Positions 54,877 to 63,674 of a stretch of DNA of 64,000 nt are shown here, piece by piece. Numbering within the stretch: the stretch's first letter is position 1; each line of letters opens with the position of its first letter. A program made the position numbers and the translations under genes. Origin of the DNA: Micromonospora sp. NBC_01699 (GTDB lineage Bacteria; Actinomycetota; Actinomycetes; Mycobacteriales; Micromonosporaceae); the NCBI RefSeq assembly GCF_036250065.1, contig NZ_CP109199.1:4154001-4218000 (forward strand). The letters run 5' to 3'. The notes under the pieces were generated by a model. That model was not told the origin of the DNA. It saw only the letters and a list, made by a program, of their open reading frames with translations, and made no database searches.

Positions 54877-55898
54877 GTCTGATCCTTCGCGGCCCGGTCG
54901 CGGGCGGCCAGCCGGTCGCGCTGCGGGCCGACGGTGTATTTCGGGTCCTTCGCGGAGGCGAGGCCGGCGTGGAAGATGCCGAACCGGGTGCACAGCGACC
55001 CGGCGAGCAGGGCGACGCCGGCCGCGATGCCGGCTCGCCGGTTGCCACCGGTCAGCGCCAAAGTCAGCGCGGCGGTGGCGCTGAGCACCTTGCCGGCCCG
55101 GATCAGCGCCCCGCCGGTGTCCTGTTGCAGCGGTTCGGCCAGCGGGCCGAGCCGCTGCTCCAGCCGCCGGGTCATGGTCAGTTCGGCGACCGCGCCGAGC
55201 AGCGCCGCGCGCCGGGCCGGGCCGGACTCGGCGCCGGGCCCGACGAGCAGGCCGAGTCCGCCGGCCGATGCGGCCGCCGAGCCGACGAAGAGCAGCGGCA
55301 TCTCCCGGTGGCCCTCGTGCCACGCCGGGACCGCCGTGTTCGAGATCAGAGCACCGGTGTACGCGGCGACGGCCGGCCCGAGCAGCGCCGCGCCGATCGT
55401 GGCCAACCGACCGGGTACGGGAAGCCGCCCGGTGACCGCGCTCGCGGCGGCCGCCATCGCCATCGGGGCGTAGCCGGCGAGCAGCCACGAGCCGATGCTC
55501 ATCGGCGACGTCACCTTGATCACCCGGAGCATGTTGACGAACCGTTCCGGGCGGCCGAGGTCGTGCACCAGGGTGTAGAGCGATCCGGCGATGGCAGTGG
55601 CCGCGCCGGCCTTGAGCCCCCGGGCCAGTGCCGGCCGACCGGTGAGTTCGGCCGCCGCCGCCAGGGTGGAGGACGCGCCGGCCAGCCCGCCGAGGAAGAG
55701 GTACCCGGCGATGTCGGGTGCCTGCCAGGTCGGCGCGTTGAGCACCGGCCGACCGTAGTACGAGCGGAAGTCCGCCTTCGGCACCATCAGCCGCTCGCCG
55801 CGCTGCCGCCGACCGGGCCGCCCGGCCGACCCGACCACCGCGTCCCGCTCGGCCGGCAGGTCCGGCGCCCGGTCGAGACGTACGTCGGTCCGGTTCAT
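54873..55898 (-). CDS. NrfD/PsrC-like membrane subunit of formate dehydrogenase
   Basis: 341 residues from an ATG at 55898 that overlaps the stop of the iron-sulphur gene (ATGA). After a basic 60-residue N-terminus (including FRSYYGRPVLNAPTWQAPDI) there are about 8 spans (GYLFLGGLAGASSTLAAAAE ... GSWLLAGYAPMAMAAAASAV). The family exchanges electrons with the quinone pool without haem. With the preceding FeS and catalytic subunits it forms a membrane-bound respiratory formate dehydrogenase. Confidence 0.88.
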   Translation of the reverse strand: MNRTDVRLDRAPDLPAERDAVVGSAGRPGRRQRGERLMVPKADFRSYYGRPVLNAPTWQAPDIAGYLFLGGLAGASSTLAAAAELTGRPALARGLKAGAATAIAGSLYTLVHDLGRPERFVNMLRVIKVTSPMSIGSWLLAGYAPMAMAAAASAVTGRLPVPGRLATIGAALLGPAVAAYTGALISNTAVPAWHEGHREMPLLFVGSAAASAGGLGLLVGPGAESGPARRAALLGAVAELTMTRRLEQRLGPLAEPLQQDTGGALIRAGKVLSATAALTLALTGGNRRAGIAAGVALLAGSLCTRFGIFHAGLASAKDPKYTVGPQRDRLAARDRAAKDQT

Positions 55899-56884
55899 CG
55901 TCGCGCTCCCGTCGGGGTGTTGGCACCGGACAGGGTCACCGCGACCAGGCCGACCAGCAGGCCCGCCGCGGCCAGGCCGACCCGCCGCCACATGGCCGGC
56001 AGGTCCCGGGTGGTGACCACCGGGTCCGGTGGCAGGCCGTACACCTCGGGTTCGTCGAGCAGCAGGAAGAAGGCGCCCGCGCCGCCGACCCCGTCGTCCG
56101 GGTCGGCGCCGTAGAGCCGGGCGCTGTCCACCCCCTCGGCGTGCAGGGCCCGTAGCCGTGCGGCGGCCCGCTCCCGCAGCTCGTCGAGCTCGCCGAACTG
56201 GATCGAGTCGGTCGGGCAGCTCTTCGCGCACGCCGGCTCCTGACCGACGGAGAGCCGGTCGTAGCACATGGTGCACTTTGCCACCCGGCCGTCGGTCGGC
56301 CGCTTGTCGATCACCCCGTACGGGCAGGCCGGCACGCAGTAGCCGCAACCGTTGCAGATGTCCTCCTGCACCACCACCGTGCCGAACTCGGTCCGGAACA
56401 GCGACCCGGTCGGGCAGACGTCCAGGCAGGCGGCGTGGGTGCAGTGCTTGCACACGTCGGAGGACATCAGCCAGCGGAAGTCCATCTCGGCGACGCTGCC
56501 GACCGCCCCGTCCGGCGGGACCGACGCCGGCAGGCCCAGCGAGACCGGCGTACGCCCGGCCGCCGCCCGCTTCAGCTCGCCCGGCACCTCGGTCGGGGCC
56601 AGGTACGTCTCCTGCCGGCCGAGTTGGCGGGGCTGCTCGACGAACGCGACGTGCCGCCAGGTGTCGGCGCCGAGCCCGACACTGTTGTCGTACGACATCC
56701 CGGTGAAGTTGAGGCCGTCCTCGGGGATGGTGTTCCACTCCTTGCAGGCCACCTCGCACGCCTTGCAGCCGATGCAGACGCTGGTGTCGGTGAAGAAGCC
56801 GACCCGTTCCGGGTGTGCGCCGTAGCCGCCGACGGTCGCCGGGTCGGCTCCACCGGTGGCCGCCTCACGCAGGTCGAAGCCCAT
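55895..56884 (-). CDS. fdhB: Formate dehydrogenase iron-sulphur (beta) subunit
   Basis: 329 residues. Four 4Fe-4S clusters are coded by Cys groups CIGCKACEVAC (about 37-47), CKHCTHAACLDVCPTG, CNGCGYCVPACPYG, and CTMCYDRL with CAKSCPTD, as in FdnH/FdoH. One C-terminal span (VGLAAAGLLVGLVAVTLSGA) anchors it. It starts 3 bp after the catalytic subunit's stop with GGAGGTG upstream. It passes electrons from the molybdenum subunit to the NrfD-like subunit. Confidence 0.9.
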   Translation of the reverse strand: MGFDLREAATGGADPATVGGYGAHPERVGFFTDTSVCIGCKACEVACKEWNTIPEDGLNFTGMSYDNSVGLGADTWRHVAFVEQPRQLGRQETYLAPTEVPGELKRAAAGRTPVSLGLPASVPPDGAVGSVAEMDFRWLMSSDVCKHCTHAACLDVCPTGSLFRTEFGTVVVQEDICNGCGYCVPACPYGVIDKRPTDGRVAKCTMCYDRLSVGQEPACAKSCPTDSIQFGELDELRERAAARLRALHAEGVDSARLYGADPDDGVGGAGAFFLLLDEPEVYGLPPDPVVTTRDLPAMWRRVGLAAAGLLVGLVAVTLSGANTPTGARR

Positions 56885-56887
56885 CGC

Positions 56888-59800
56888 CTACACCTCCGTA
56901 CCGGTGCGGCCGGTGACCCCGGCCCGGCGCTGGTAGTCCCGGACCATGGCCGGGCGGGCCGGTCCCCGTGGCCGTCGACCCGGTCGGATGTCCGCGCTGA
57001 ACGCCTTGACCTCCTGGATGTGCGAGTTCGGGTCCAGCGAGATCGCGGAGAGTTCGTTGGCGGCGTCACCCCGGCTGTAACCGTTCGGTCCCCAGTGGAA
57101 CGGCAGCCCGATCTGGTGGATCACCCGGCCGTCGACCCGCAGCGGCGCCATCCGCGCGGTCACCAGCACCCGCGCCTCGATCGCGTTGCGGGCGGTGACG
57201 ATGGTGGCCCAACCGGCGTGTTCCAGCCCGCGCTCGGTCGCCAGTTCCGGTGACACCTCGCAGAAGAACTCCGGCTGCAACTCCGCCAGGTACGGCACGT
57301 TGCGGCTCATCGCCCCGGCGGTGAAGTGCTCGGTCAGCCGGTAGGTGGTCACCACGTACGGGAAGATCTGCGCGCCGGGCTCGGAACCGCTGGGGTGGTA
57401 CCGATTCTCCGGGTGCGGGCGCAGCAGTCGGGCCGGGTTGCGCTGCTGGCGGTAGAGCGGATTCTGCACCGGCGAGTCCTGCGGCTCGTAGTGCGTGGGC
57501 AGCGGGCCGTCGAGGACACCGCTGGGCACGTACAGCCAGCCGAGGCCGTCGGCCTGCATGATGAACGCGTCCGTGCCGCGCAGGGCCGCGACCCCGCTGG
57601 CTCCCTCCGGCGGCTGGTAGTCCGGGCGCTTGGTCGGTTCGAAGTCCGGTACGTCGTACCCGGTCCACCGGCCGGCGTCCTCGTCCCACCAGACCATCCG
57701 CTTGCGTTCGCTCCACGGCTGGCCGTCGGGCCGGGCCGAGGCCCGGTTGTAGAGCATCCGTCGGTTCGCCGGCCAGGCCCAGGCCCACTCGGCACCCACC
57801 CAGTTCTGTTCCTCGCCGGGCTTGCGCCGGGCGGCCTGGTTGATCCCGTCGGCGTACACGCCGCAGTAGATCCAGCAGCCGCAGGTGGTGGAGCCGTCGT
57901 CGCGCAGCGCCGTGTACGCCGACAGCGGCCGACCGTCGGCGTCCCAGCCGTTGATCTCGGCGAGCACCGCCTCGGCCATCGGCTCACCGGTCTGGCCCTC
58001 GGTCGGGTAGTCCCAGGTCAGGTCGAGGATCGGCCGATCCATGGGGTCGGTCGAGCCGGCCAGCTTGGCCCGGACGAGCCGGCCCAGGTGGTACATGAAC
58101 CAGAGTTCGCTGCGCTGGTCGCCGGCCGGTTCGACGGCCTGGTGGTGCCATTGCAACATCCGGTTGGTGTTGGTGAAGCTGCCGGACTTCTCGGTGTGGG
58201 TGGCGGCGGGCAGGAAGAAGACCTCGGTGCCGATCCGGTCGGTGGACAGCTCACCGGACTCGATCTCCGGTCCGTCCTTCCACCAGGTGGCGCTCTCGAT
58301 CAGGCTGAAGTCCCGGACCACCAGCCAGTCCAGGTTCGCCATGCCGAGCCGCTGCATCCGGGCGTTCGCCGAGCCCACCGCCGGGTTCTCGCCGAGCAGG
58401 AAGTAGCCCTTGCAGTTGCCTTCGAGCTGCTCCATCGTGGTGTCGTACGCCGAGTGACTGCCGTTGATCCGGGGCAGGTAGTCGAAGCAGAAGTCGTTCT
58501 CGGGCTGCGCCACCGGGCCCCAGTACGCCTTGAGCAGGCTGACCGTGTAGGCCCGCAGGTTCGCCCAGAAGCCCTTGCGGGCGGCGTCGCCGTCGATGAA
58601 GTCATCGAGGTTCCCGTGCCGGTGGGCGTGCGGCATCGGGATGTAGCCGGGCAGCAGGTTGAACAGGGTGGGGATGTCGGTCGAGCCCTGGATGCTGGCG
58701 TGGCCGCGCAGCGCCTGGATCCCGCCGCCGGGGCGGCCGATGTTGCCCAGCAGCAGTTGCAGGATGCTCGCGGTCCGGATGAACTGCGACCCGTCGGTGT
58801 GCTGGGTCCAGCCCACCGCGTAGACGAAAGCGGCCGTCCGCTCCGGGCCGGAGGCTTCGACCAGGTGCCGGCAGACCCGGGCGAACACGTCCTGCGGCAC
58901 ACCGCAGATCCGCTCCACCATCTCCGGGGTGTAGCGGGAGAAGTGCCGTTTCAGGATCTGGTAGACGCAGCGCGGGTGGCGCAGGGTCGGGTCCTGCCGG
59001 GGGTCGCCGTCGAGCGCGGCCCCGCCGGAGCCGTGCTTCTCGCCCGTTCCGGCACCGTGCTTCGCGTGCTGGGTGGCCAGCCGCCGCTCGTACGCCTCGT
59101 CGCGGTCGCCGGACGCGGTCGCCTCCTGGGTGCCCTCGTACTGCCAGGTCTCGGCGCTGTACTGGTGCACGTCGGGGTCGAAGCCGGAGAACAGGCCGTC
59201 GAGGTCCTCGGTGTCACGGAACCGCTCGTCGACGATGGTCGACGCGTTCGTGTACGCCAGCACGTACTCGCGGAAGTCCCGCTCCCCGGTCAGGACGTGG
59301 TTGACGATCCCGCCGAGGAAGGCGACGTCGGTGCCGGCCCGCAGCGGTACGTGCAGGTCCGCCAGCGCGCTGGTACGGGTGAACCGCGGGTCGACGTGGA
59401 TCACCGTGGCGCCGCGCGCCTTGGCCTCCATCACCCACTGGAAGCCGACCGGGTGTGCCTCGGCGAAGTTGGATCCCTCGATGACTATGCAGTCCGCGTG
59501 CTGGAGGTCCTGCATGAAGGTGGTCGCCCCGCCCCGGCCGAACGACGTACCGAGACCGATCACGGTGGAGCTGTGGCAGACCCGGGCCTGGTTCTCGACC
59601 TGCACCACACCGAGCGCGGTGAACAACTTCTTGATCAGGTAGTTCTCCTCGTTGTCCAGGGTCGCGCCGCCCAGGCTGGCGATGCCCATGGTGCGGGCCA
59701 CCCGCAGCCCGTCGACCTCCCACTGCCAGGTCTCCCGCCGGGTACGCAGCACCCGGTCGGCGATCATGTCCATGGCCGTGTCCAGGTCGAGTTCCTGCCA

Positions 59801-60142
59801 GTCCCGCCCGTACGGCGGCCGATAGAGCACCTTGTCGAGCCGGCCGGAGCCGGTGGTGAGTTGCAGGGTGGCGGCGCCCTTGGGGCAGAGCCGGCCACGG
59901 CTGACCGGGGAGTCCGGGTCGCCCTCGATCTGCACCACCCGGTCGTCGCGGACGTACACGTTCTGCCCGCAACCCACCGCGCAGTACGGGCAGATGGACT
60001 TGACCACCCGGTCGGCGCTGGCGGTCCGGGCCGGTAGCGATCCGCTCTGCCGGGACTTGGCGGCGGCCGCCCGGCCGAACCCGTCCGGTCCGGTGAGCTG
60101 ACGCCAGACCGGCCATGATCCGATGGAGATGGGCTGTCGCAC
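56888..60142 (-). CDS. fdhA: Formate dehydrogenase catalytic (alpha) subunit, Mo/W-bisPGD, cysteine type
   Basis: 1084 residues from a GTG at 60142 with AAGGAGG upstream. The 4Fe-4S cluster motif CPYCAVGCGQ (about 52-61) ends with RLCPKG. The bisPGD-binding parts include VIEGSNFAEAHPVGFQW and NPAVGSANARMQRLG. The metal ligand is Cys189 in RVCHSSTVIG, where E. coli FdnG has selenocysteine. It oxidises formate to CO2. No twin-arginine signal precedes the cluster, unlike FdnG/FdoG, so the enzyme may face the cytoplasm or rely on another export route. The length and C-terminal MopB domain are normal for the family. Confidence 0.92.
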   Translation of the reverse strand: MRQPISIGSWPVWRQLTGPDGFGRAAAAKSRQSGSLPARTASADRVVKSICPYCAVGCGQNVYVRDDRVVQIEGDPDSPVSRGRLCPKGAATLQLTTGSGRLDKVLYRPPYGRDWQELDLDTAMDMIADRVLRTRRETWQWEVDGLRVARTMGIASLGGATLDNEENYLIKKLFTALGVVQVENQARVCHSSTVIGLGTSFGRGGATTFMQDLQHADCIVIEGSNFAEAHPVGFQWVMEAKARGATVIHVDPRFTRTSALADLHVPLRAGTDVAFLGGIVNHVLTGERDFREYVLAYTNASTIVDERFRDTEDLDGLFSGFDPDVHQYSAETWQYEGTQEATASGDRDEAYERRLATQHAKHGAGTGEKHGSGGAALDGDPRQDPTLRHPRCVYQILKRHFSRYTPEMVERICGVPQDVFARVCRHLVEASGPERTAAFVYAVGWTQHTDGSQFIRTASILQLLLGNIGRPGGGIQALRGHASIQGSTDIPTLFNLLPGYIPMPHAHRHGNLDDFIDGDAARKGFWANLRAYTVSLLKAYWGPVAQPENDFCFDYLPRINGSHSAYDTTMEQLEGNCKGYFLLGENPAVGSANARMQRLGMANLDWLVVRDFSLIESATWWKDGPEIESGELSTDRIGTEVFFLPAATHTEKSGSFTNTNRMLQWHHQAVEPAGDQRSELWFMYHLGRLVRAKLAGSTDPMDRPILDLTWDYPTEGQTGEPMAEAVLAEINGWDADGRPLSAYTALRDDGSTTCGCWIYCGVYADGINQAARRKPGEEQNWVGAEWAWAWPANRRMLYNRASARPDGQPWSERKRMVWWDEDAGRWTGYDVPDFEPTKRPDYQPPEGASGVAALRGTDAFIMQADGLGWLYVPSGVLDGPLPTHYEPQDSPVQNPLYRQQRNPARLLRPHPENRYHPSGSEPGAQIFPYVVTTYRLTEHFTAGAMSRNVPYLAELQPEFFCEVSPELATERGLEHAGWATIVTARNAIEARVLVTARMAPLRVDGRVIHQIGLPFHWGPNGYSRGDAANELSAISLDPNSHIQEVKAFSADIRPGRRPRGPARPAMVRDYQRRAGVTGRTGTEV

Positions 60143-60206
60143 CGACCCTCCTTCGCGTCTTCGGTGGCGGCTCTCTACCGGTAACCGGTGCCGGCCGGAC
60201 TGACCG

Positions 60207-60518
60207 TCACCGGTGGGTGGGGCCGTCGTCCGGTCGTTGGGTGGCCGAGCGCTCCTGCCGCGCGCGGGTCCGTACCCACTCGTGCACCCGCTCGGAGTGG
60301 CTCGGGTTGACCTCCCGTGGGTTCACCAGCCGTTGCGAGTGCGACGGCAGCATGCCCGGTCGTTCCCGCTGCCGCCCGGTCACGGTGTCTCCCCCGTCGG
60401 CCGGGATCCCGGTCGCGACGAGGTACGCCTGACCGGCCGGGATGCCGAGCAGCCGGCCGATCTCGGGGTAGCCGTGGCCGAGGTCGACCAGACGCAGTAC
60501 CTGTTGCTTGCTCGGCAT
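60207..60518 (-). CDS. Small HTH-like protein leading the formate dehydrogenase operon
   Basis: 103 residues from an ATG at 60518 with GGAGG upstream. The N-terminal part KQQVLRLVDLGHGYPEIGRL with GIPAGQAYLVATGIPADG resembles a helix-turn-helix. The rest is basic and hydrophilic (HSQRLVNPREVNPSHSERVH). It lies 64 bp before the catalytic subunit gene in the same direction. It may regulate the operon or assist metal/cofactor insertion; its family is not firmly recognised. Confidence 0.6.
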   Translation of the reverse strand: MPSKQQVLRLVDLGHGYPEIGRLLGIPAGQAYLVATGIPADGGDTVTGRQRERPGMLPSHSQRLVNPREVNPSHSERVHEWVRTRARQERSATQRPDDGPTHR

Positions 60519-60568
60519 GCGAACCTCCAACTGCGCGCCGTGACAGCCGCACACCTACTGCCGACAAG

Positions 60569-60607
60569 TTTCGCATTTCGCCCCACCCGTGGTCCGAAAA
60601 CGCGAAA
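60569..60607. promoter_or_regulatory. Repeated TTTCGC / GCGAAA motif upstream of the FDH operon
   Basis: TTTCGC at 60569-60574 and 60576-60581 and the inverted GCGAAA at 60602-60607 lie 51-89 bp before the HTH-like gene. This is the AT-richest patch in the divergent gap with the amylase gene, so an operator or promoter is likely. The regulator is unknown. Confidence 0.35.
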
Positions 60608-60711
60608 AGCCGCCGCCGAGGGGCGACGGCCGGGCCGACCGGAGCGCGGGTGGCGGGCGACGATCGGGGCCCCGCGAACCGGGCCGGTGGGCGCGCGGCA
60701 TCGTCTGGCGT

Positions 60712-60721
60712 CCATCGATGG
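60712..60721. promoter_or_regulatory. Perfect 10-bp palindrome upstream of the amylase gene
   Basis: CCATCGATGG, with a central CG, lies 76 bp before the amylase start. It could be a LacI-family half-palindrome or simply chance; there is no other support. Confidence 0.25.
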
Positions 60722-60796
60722 CGTACGGCAACCTGTACTGGGCATCGAGCACCACCGCTACCACCACCCGCGACCGCTGCCCAGGAGGAGTCGAAC

Positions 60797-63568
60797 ATGT
60801 CGATCCGTTCCCGTACCGCAGCGCTGCTGTCCGTGATGCTGGCGATGGCGTTGCCCGCCGTACCCGCCGGCGCGGCCGGGAAGGGTTCCGGGCACGATCC
60901 GCAGGCGCTGCACTCGCTGCGCGGGCCGGTGACCGACGAGTCGTTCTACTTCGTGATGGCTGACCGGTTCGCCAACGGTGACACCGCCAACGACCGTGGT
61001 GGGCTCGGCGACGACCCGCTGGTGTCGGGCTTCGACCCGACCCGGACGGGCTTCTACAACGGCGGCGACCTCAGGGGCCTGCTGAACCGGATCGACTACA
61101 TCCGGGGGTTGGGGACCAGTGCGATCTGGCTGACCCCGAGCTTCAAGAACAAGGCGGTGCAGTTGGAGGACGGCCCGTCCGCCGGCTACCACGGCTACTG
61201 GATCACCGACTTCACCCAGATCGACCCGCACCTGGGCAGCAACGCCGACCTGCGGGCACTGGTGGACGCCGCGCACGACCGGGGCATGAAGGTCTACTTC
61301 GACATCATCACCAACCACACCGCCGACGTCATCGGCTACCAGCAGGGCGCCCGGATGGCGTACACCGGCAAGGACGCGGTGCCGTACCGGACCTCGGCCG
61401 GGGTGCCGTTCGACGACCGGGACAGCGCCGGTCGGCCGAGCTTCCCGACGCTGAGCCCGACCACCTCGTTCCCGTACGCGCCGGTGCTGGATCCGGGCGA
61501 GCGGGACCTCAAGGTGCCGGCCTGGCTCAACGACGTCACGCTCTACCACAACCGGGGCGACACGACGTTCACCGGCGAGGACTCGTACTACGGCGACTTC
61601 TTCGGGCTGGACGACCTGTTCACCGAGAACCCCCGGGTGGTCGACGGGATGATCGACATCTACCAACGGTGGATCGGCGACTTCGGCATCGACGGCTTCC
61701 GGATCGACACGATGAAGCACGTCAACGACGAGTTCTGGCAGAAGTTCGGCCCCGAGGTGCTGCGCTACGCCCACCGCCAGGGCAAGTCGGAGTTCTTCAT
61801 GTTCGGCGAGGTGTTCGACACCACCCGCGCCTTCACCTCGCAGTTCACCACCCGCGACCGGATGCAGGCGGTGCTCGACTTCCCGTTCCAGGAGGCGGCC
61901 CGCAACTTCGCCTCACGGGGCCAGCCGACCAGCCAGCTCGCCACCTTCTTCACCGACGACGATTTTTACACCGATCGGGATTCGAACGTCTACCAGCTGC
62001 CGACCTTCCTCGGTAACCACGACATGGGCCGGATCGGCAGCTTCGTCGCCGCCGACAACCCCGGCGCGGACGACACCGAGCTGCTGGCCCGCGACCGCCT
62101 GGCGCACGAGCTGATGTACCTGTCCCGGGGCAACCCGGTGATCTACTACGGCGACGAGCAGGGCTTCACCGGTCCCGGCGGGGACCAGGCCGCCCGGCAG
62201 ACGATGTTCGCCAGCCAGGTTCCGGCGTACCTCGACGACGACCTGATCGGCACCGACGCCACCCACGGGCAGGACAACTTCGTGCCCGGCCACCCGCTCT
62301 ACCGGTCGATCAGCCAGCTCGCCGCGCTCACCCGTACCCACCCGGCCCTGCGCGACGGCGCCCACCAGCACCGGTACGCCACCGACGGTCCGGGCGTCTA
62401 CGCCTACTCCCGGCTCGACCGGTCCGAGCAGCGCGAATACGTGGTGGCGACGAACAACAGCGAACAGCCGCAGACCGCGGCCATCCCGACCTACCTCGCC
62501 GACCACACCTTCACCCCGGTGTACGGCGACGGCCCGCGCCGGGTACGCACCGGCAACGACCGGAAACTGACCCTGACCGTGCCGCCGCTGAGCACCCTGG
62601 TCTACCGGTCGACCGGGCGACTGCCCGGGTCGAAGGCGGCACCGGCGATCTCGCTGGGCGCACCCGTACCGACCGCCGAGACACCGGGCCGGATCCGGGT
62701 CGCCGCCGACGTGGCCGGATCCTCGTTCAACGAGGTCACCTTCGAGGCCCGGATCGGTAACAACGGCCGGTGGGAGCCGATCGGCACCGACGACACGACG
62801 CCGTACCGGGTGTTCCACGACGTTTCCGGGCTGGCCCCGGGCACGCCGGTGCAGTACCGGGCGGTGGTACTCGACAACAACCGGCACACCGCGCGGACCG
62901 GGGTCCGCACCACCACCGTGCCCGCGCCGGCACTGGCCATCGCCGCACCGGCCGAGGGCAGCGGCGTACGCGGAAGGGTCGAGGTGCGGGCCACCGCGGA
63001 CCCGGACCGGGCGACGCACGTCGTCGCCGTCGAACGCCGGGTCGCCAACGGTACGTGGCAGCGGATCGGTACCGACGACTCGGCACCGGTCTACACCGTC
63101 TTCGACGACCTCACGCCGCTGAACCTGGCCGCCGACACGGTGGTCGAGTACCGGGCGATCCTCACCGAGCCCAACGGCACCCGGATCACCAGTCCCACCC
63201 GGCGGGTACGCGCCGCCGGACCACCGATCAGCACCACCACCCTGCACTACCTGCGGCCGGCCGGTGACTACGGGCAGTGGGGGTTGCACCTGTGGGGCGA
63301 CGCGGTCGACCCGGCGACCCTGGCCACCATCGGCTGGGACCGCCCGCTGCCGCCGACCCGGATCGAGAACGGCTGGGCCGAGTACGACATCCCGCTGGTC
63401 GACGACACCCGACCGGTCAACTTCATCATGCACCTGCCCAACGGCGACAGCGTGCCGTCGACCCGTGAACCCGGCGGCGACCGCGCGTTCCTGCCGCTGG
63501 ACCGCCCCGAGGTCTGGATCGTCCAGGGCGACCCGACCGTCTACTCCGGCCCGCCGGCCGGGCGCTGA
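60797..63568 (+). CDS. Exported GH13 alpha-amylase/pullulanase-like enzyme with C-terminal PUD module
   Basis: 923 residues from an ATG at 60797 with AGGAGGAG upstream. The signal peptide is near 1-27. The GH13 core shows YHGYWITDFTQIDPHLG, DIITNHT, and the catalytic residues Asp304 (GFRIDTMKH), Glu338 (FGEVFDT) and Asp409 (GNHDMGR). Beta-sandwich repeats follow (VTFEARIGNNGRWEPIGTDD; HVVAVERRVANGTWQRIGTD). The final 110 residues (LHYLRPAGDYGQWGLHLWGD) form a CBM41/PUD-type starch-binding module. It should hydrolyse alpha-1,4- and possibly alpha-1,6-glucans outside the cell. It is transcribed divergently from the FDH operon. Confidence 0.9.
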   Translation: MSIRSRTAALLSVMLAMALPAVPAGAAGKGSGHDPQALHSLRGPVTDESFYFVMADRFANGDTANDRGGLGDDPLVSGFDPTRTGFYNGGDLRGLLNRIDYIRGLGTSAIWLTPSFKNKAVQLEDGPSAGYHGYWITDFTQIDPHLGSNADLRALVDAAHDRGMKVYFDIITNHTADVIGYQQGARMAYTGKDAVPYRTSAGVPFDDRDSAGRPSFPTLSPTTSFPYAPVLDPGERDLKVPAWLNDVTLYHNRGDTTFTGEDSYYGDFFGLDDLFTENPRVVDGMIDIYQRWIGDFGIDGFRIDTMKHVNDEFWQKFGPEVLRYAHRQGKSEFFMFGEVFDTTRAFTSQFTTRDRMQAVLDFPFQEAARNFASRGQPTSQLATFFTDDDFYTDRDSNVYQLPTFLGNHDMGRIGSFVAADNPGADDTELLARDRLAHELMYLSRGNPVIYYGDEQGFTGPGGDQAARQTMFASQVPAYLDDDLIGTDATHGQDNFVPGHPLYRSISQLAALTRTHPALRDGAHQHRYATDGPGVYAYSRLDRSEQREYVVATNNSEQPQTAAIPTYLADHTFTPVYGDGPRRVRTGNDRKLTLTVPPLSTLVYRSTGRLPGSKAAPAISLGAPVPTAETPGRIRVAADVAGSSFNEVTFEARIGNNGRWEPIGTDDTTPYRVFHDVSGLAPGTPVQYRAVVLDNNRHTARTGVRTTTVPAPALAIAAPAEGSGVRGRVEVRATADPDRATHVVAVERRVANGTWQRIGTDDSAPVYTVFDDLTPLNLAADTVVEYRAILTEPNGTRITSPTRRVRAAGPPISTTTLHYLRPAGDYGQWGLHLWGDAVDPATLATIGWDRPLPPTRIENGWAEYDIPLVDDTRPVNFIMHLPNGDSVPSTREPGGDRAFLPLDRPEVWIVQGDPTVYSGPPAGR

Positions 63569-63585
63569 ACGTTTCGTCTCCGCTG

Positions 63586-63619
63586 CCGCCGGGGCTGACC
63601 GCACGGTCGGCCCCGGCGG
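63586..63619 (+). terminator. Hairpin after the amylase gene
   Basis: CCGCCGGGGCTGACC (63586-63600) pairs with 63605-63619 at 14 of 15 positions with a 4-nt loop. It is 18 bp past the amylase stop and lies between convergent genes. Confidence 0.75.
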
Positions 63620-63674
63620 GGCACGGGCGGATTCCGTGGCCGCCGGTGTTTCCGTTCGCGGGTCTGGTGGCGAC

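Noticed and set aside
59576-59578. Selenocysteine codon in the formate dehydrogenase
   Set aside because: The metal-ligand codon is TGC (Cys189), not TGA, so no selenocysteine machinery is needed.
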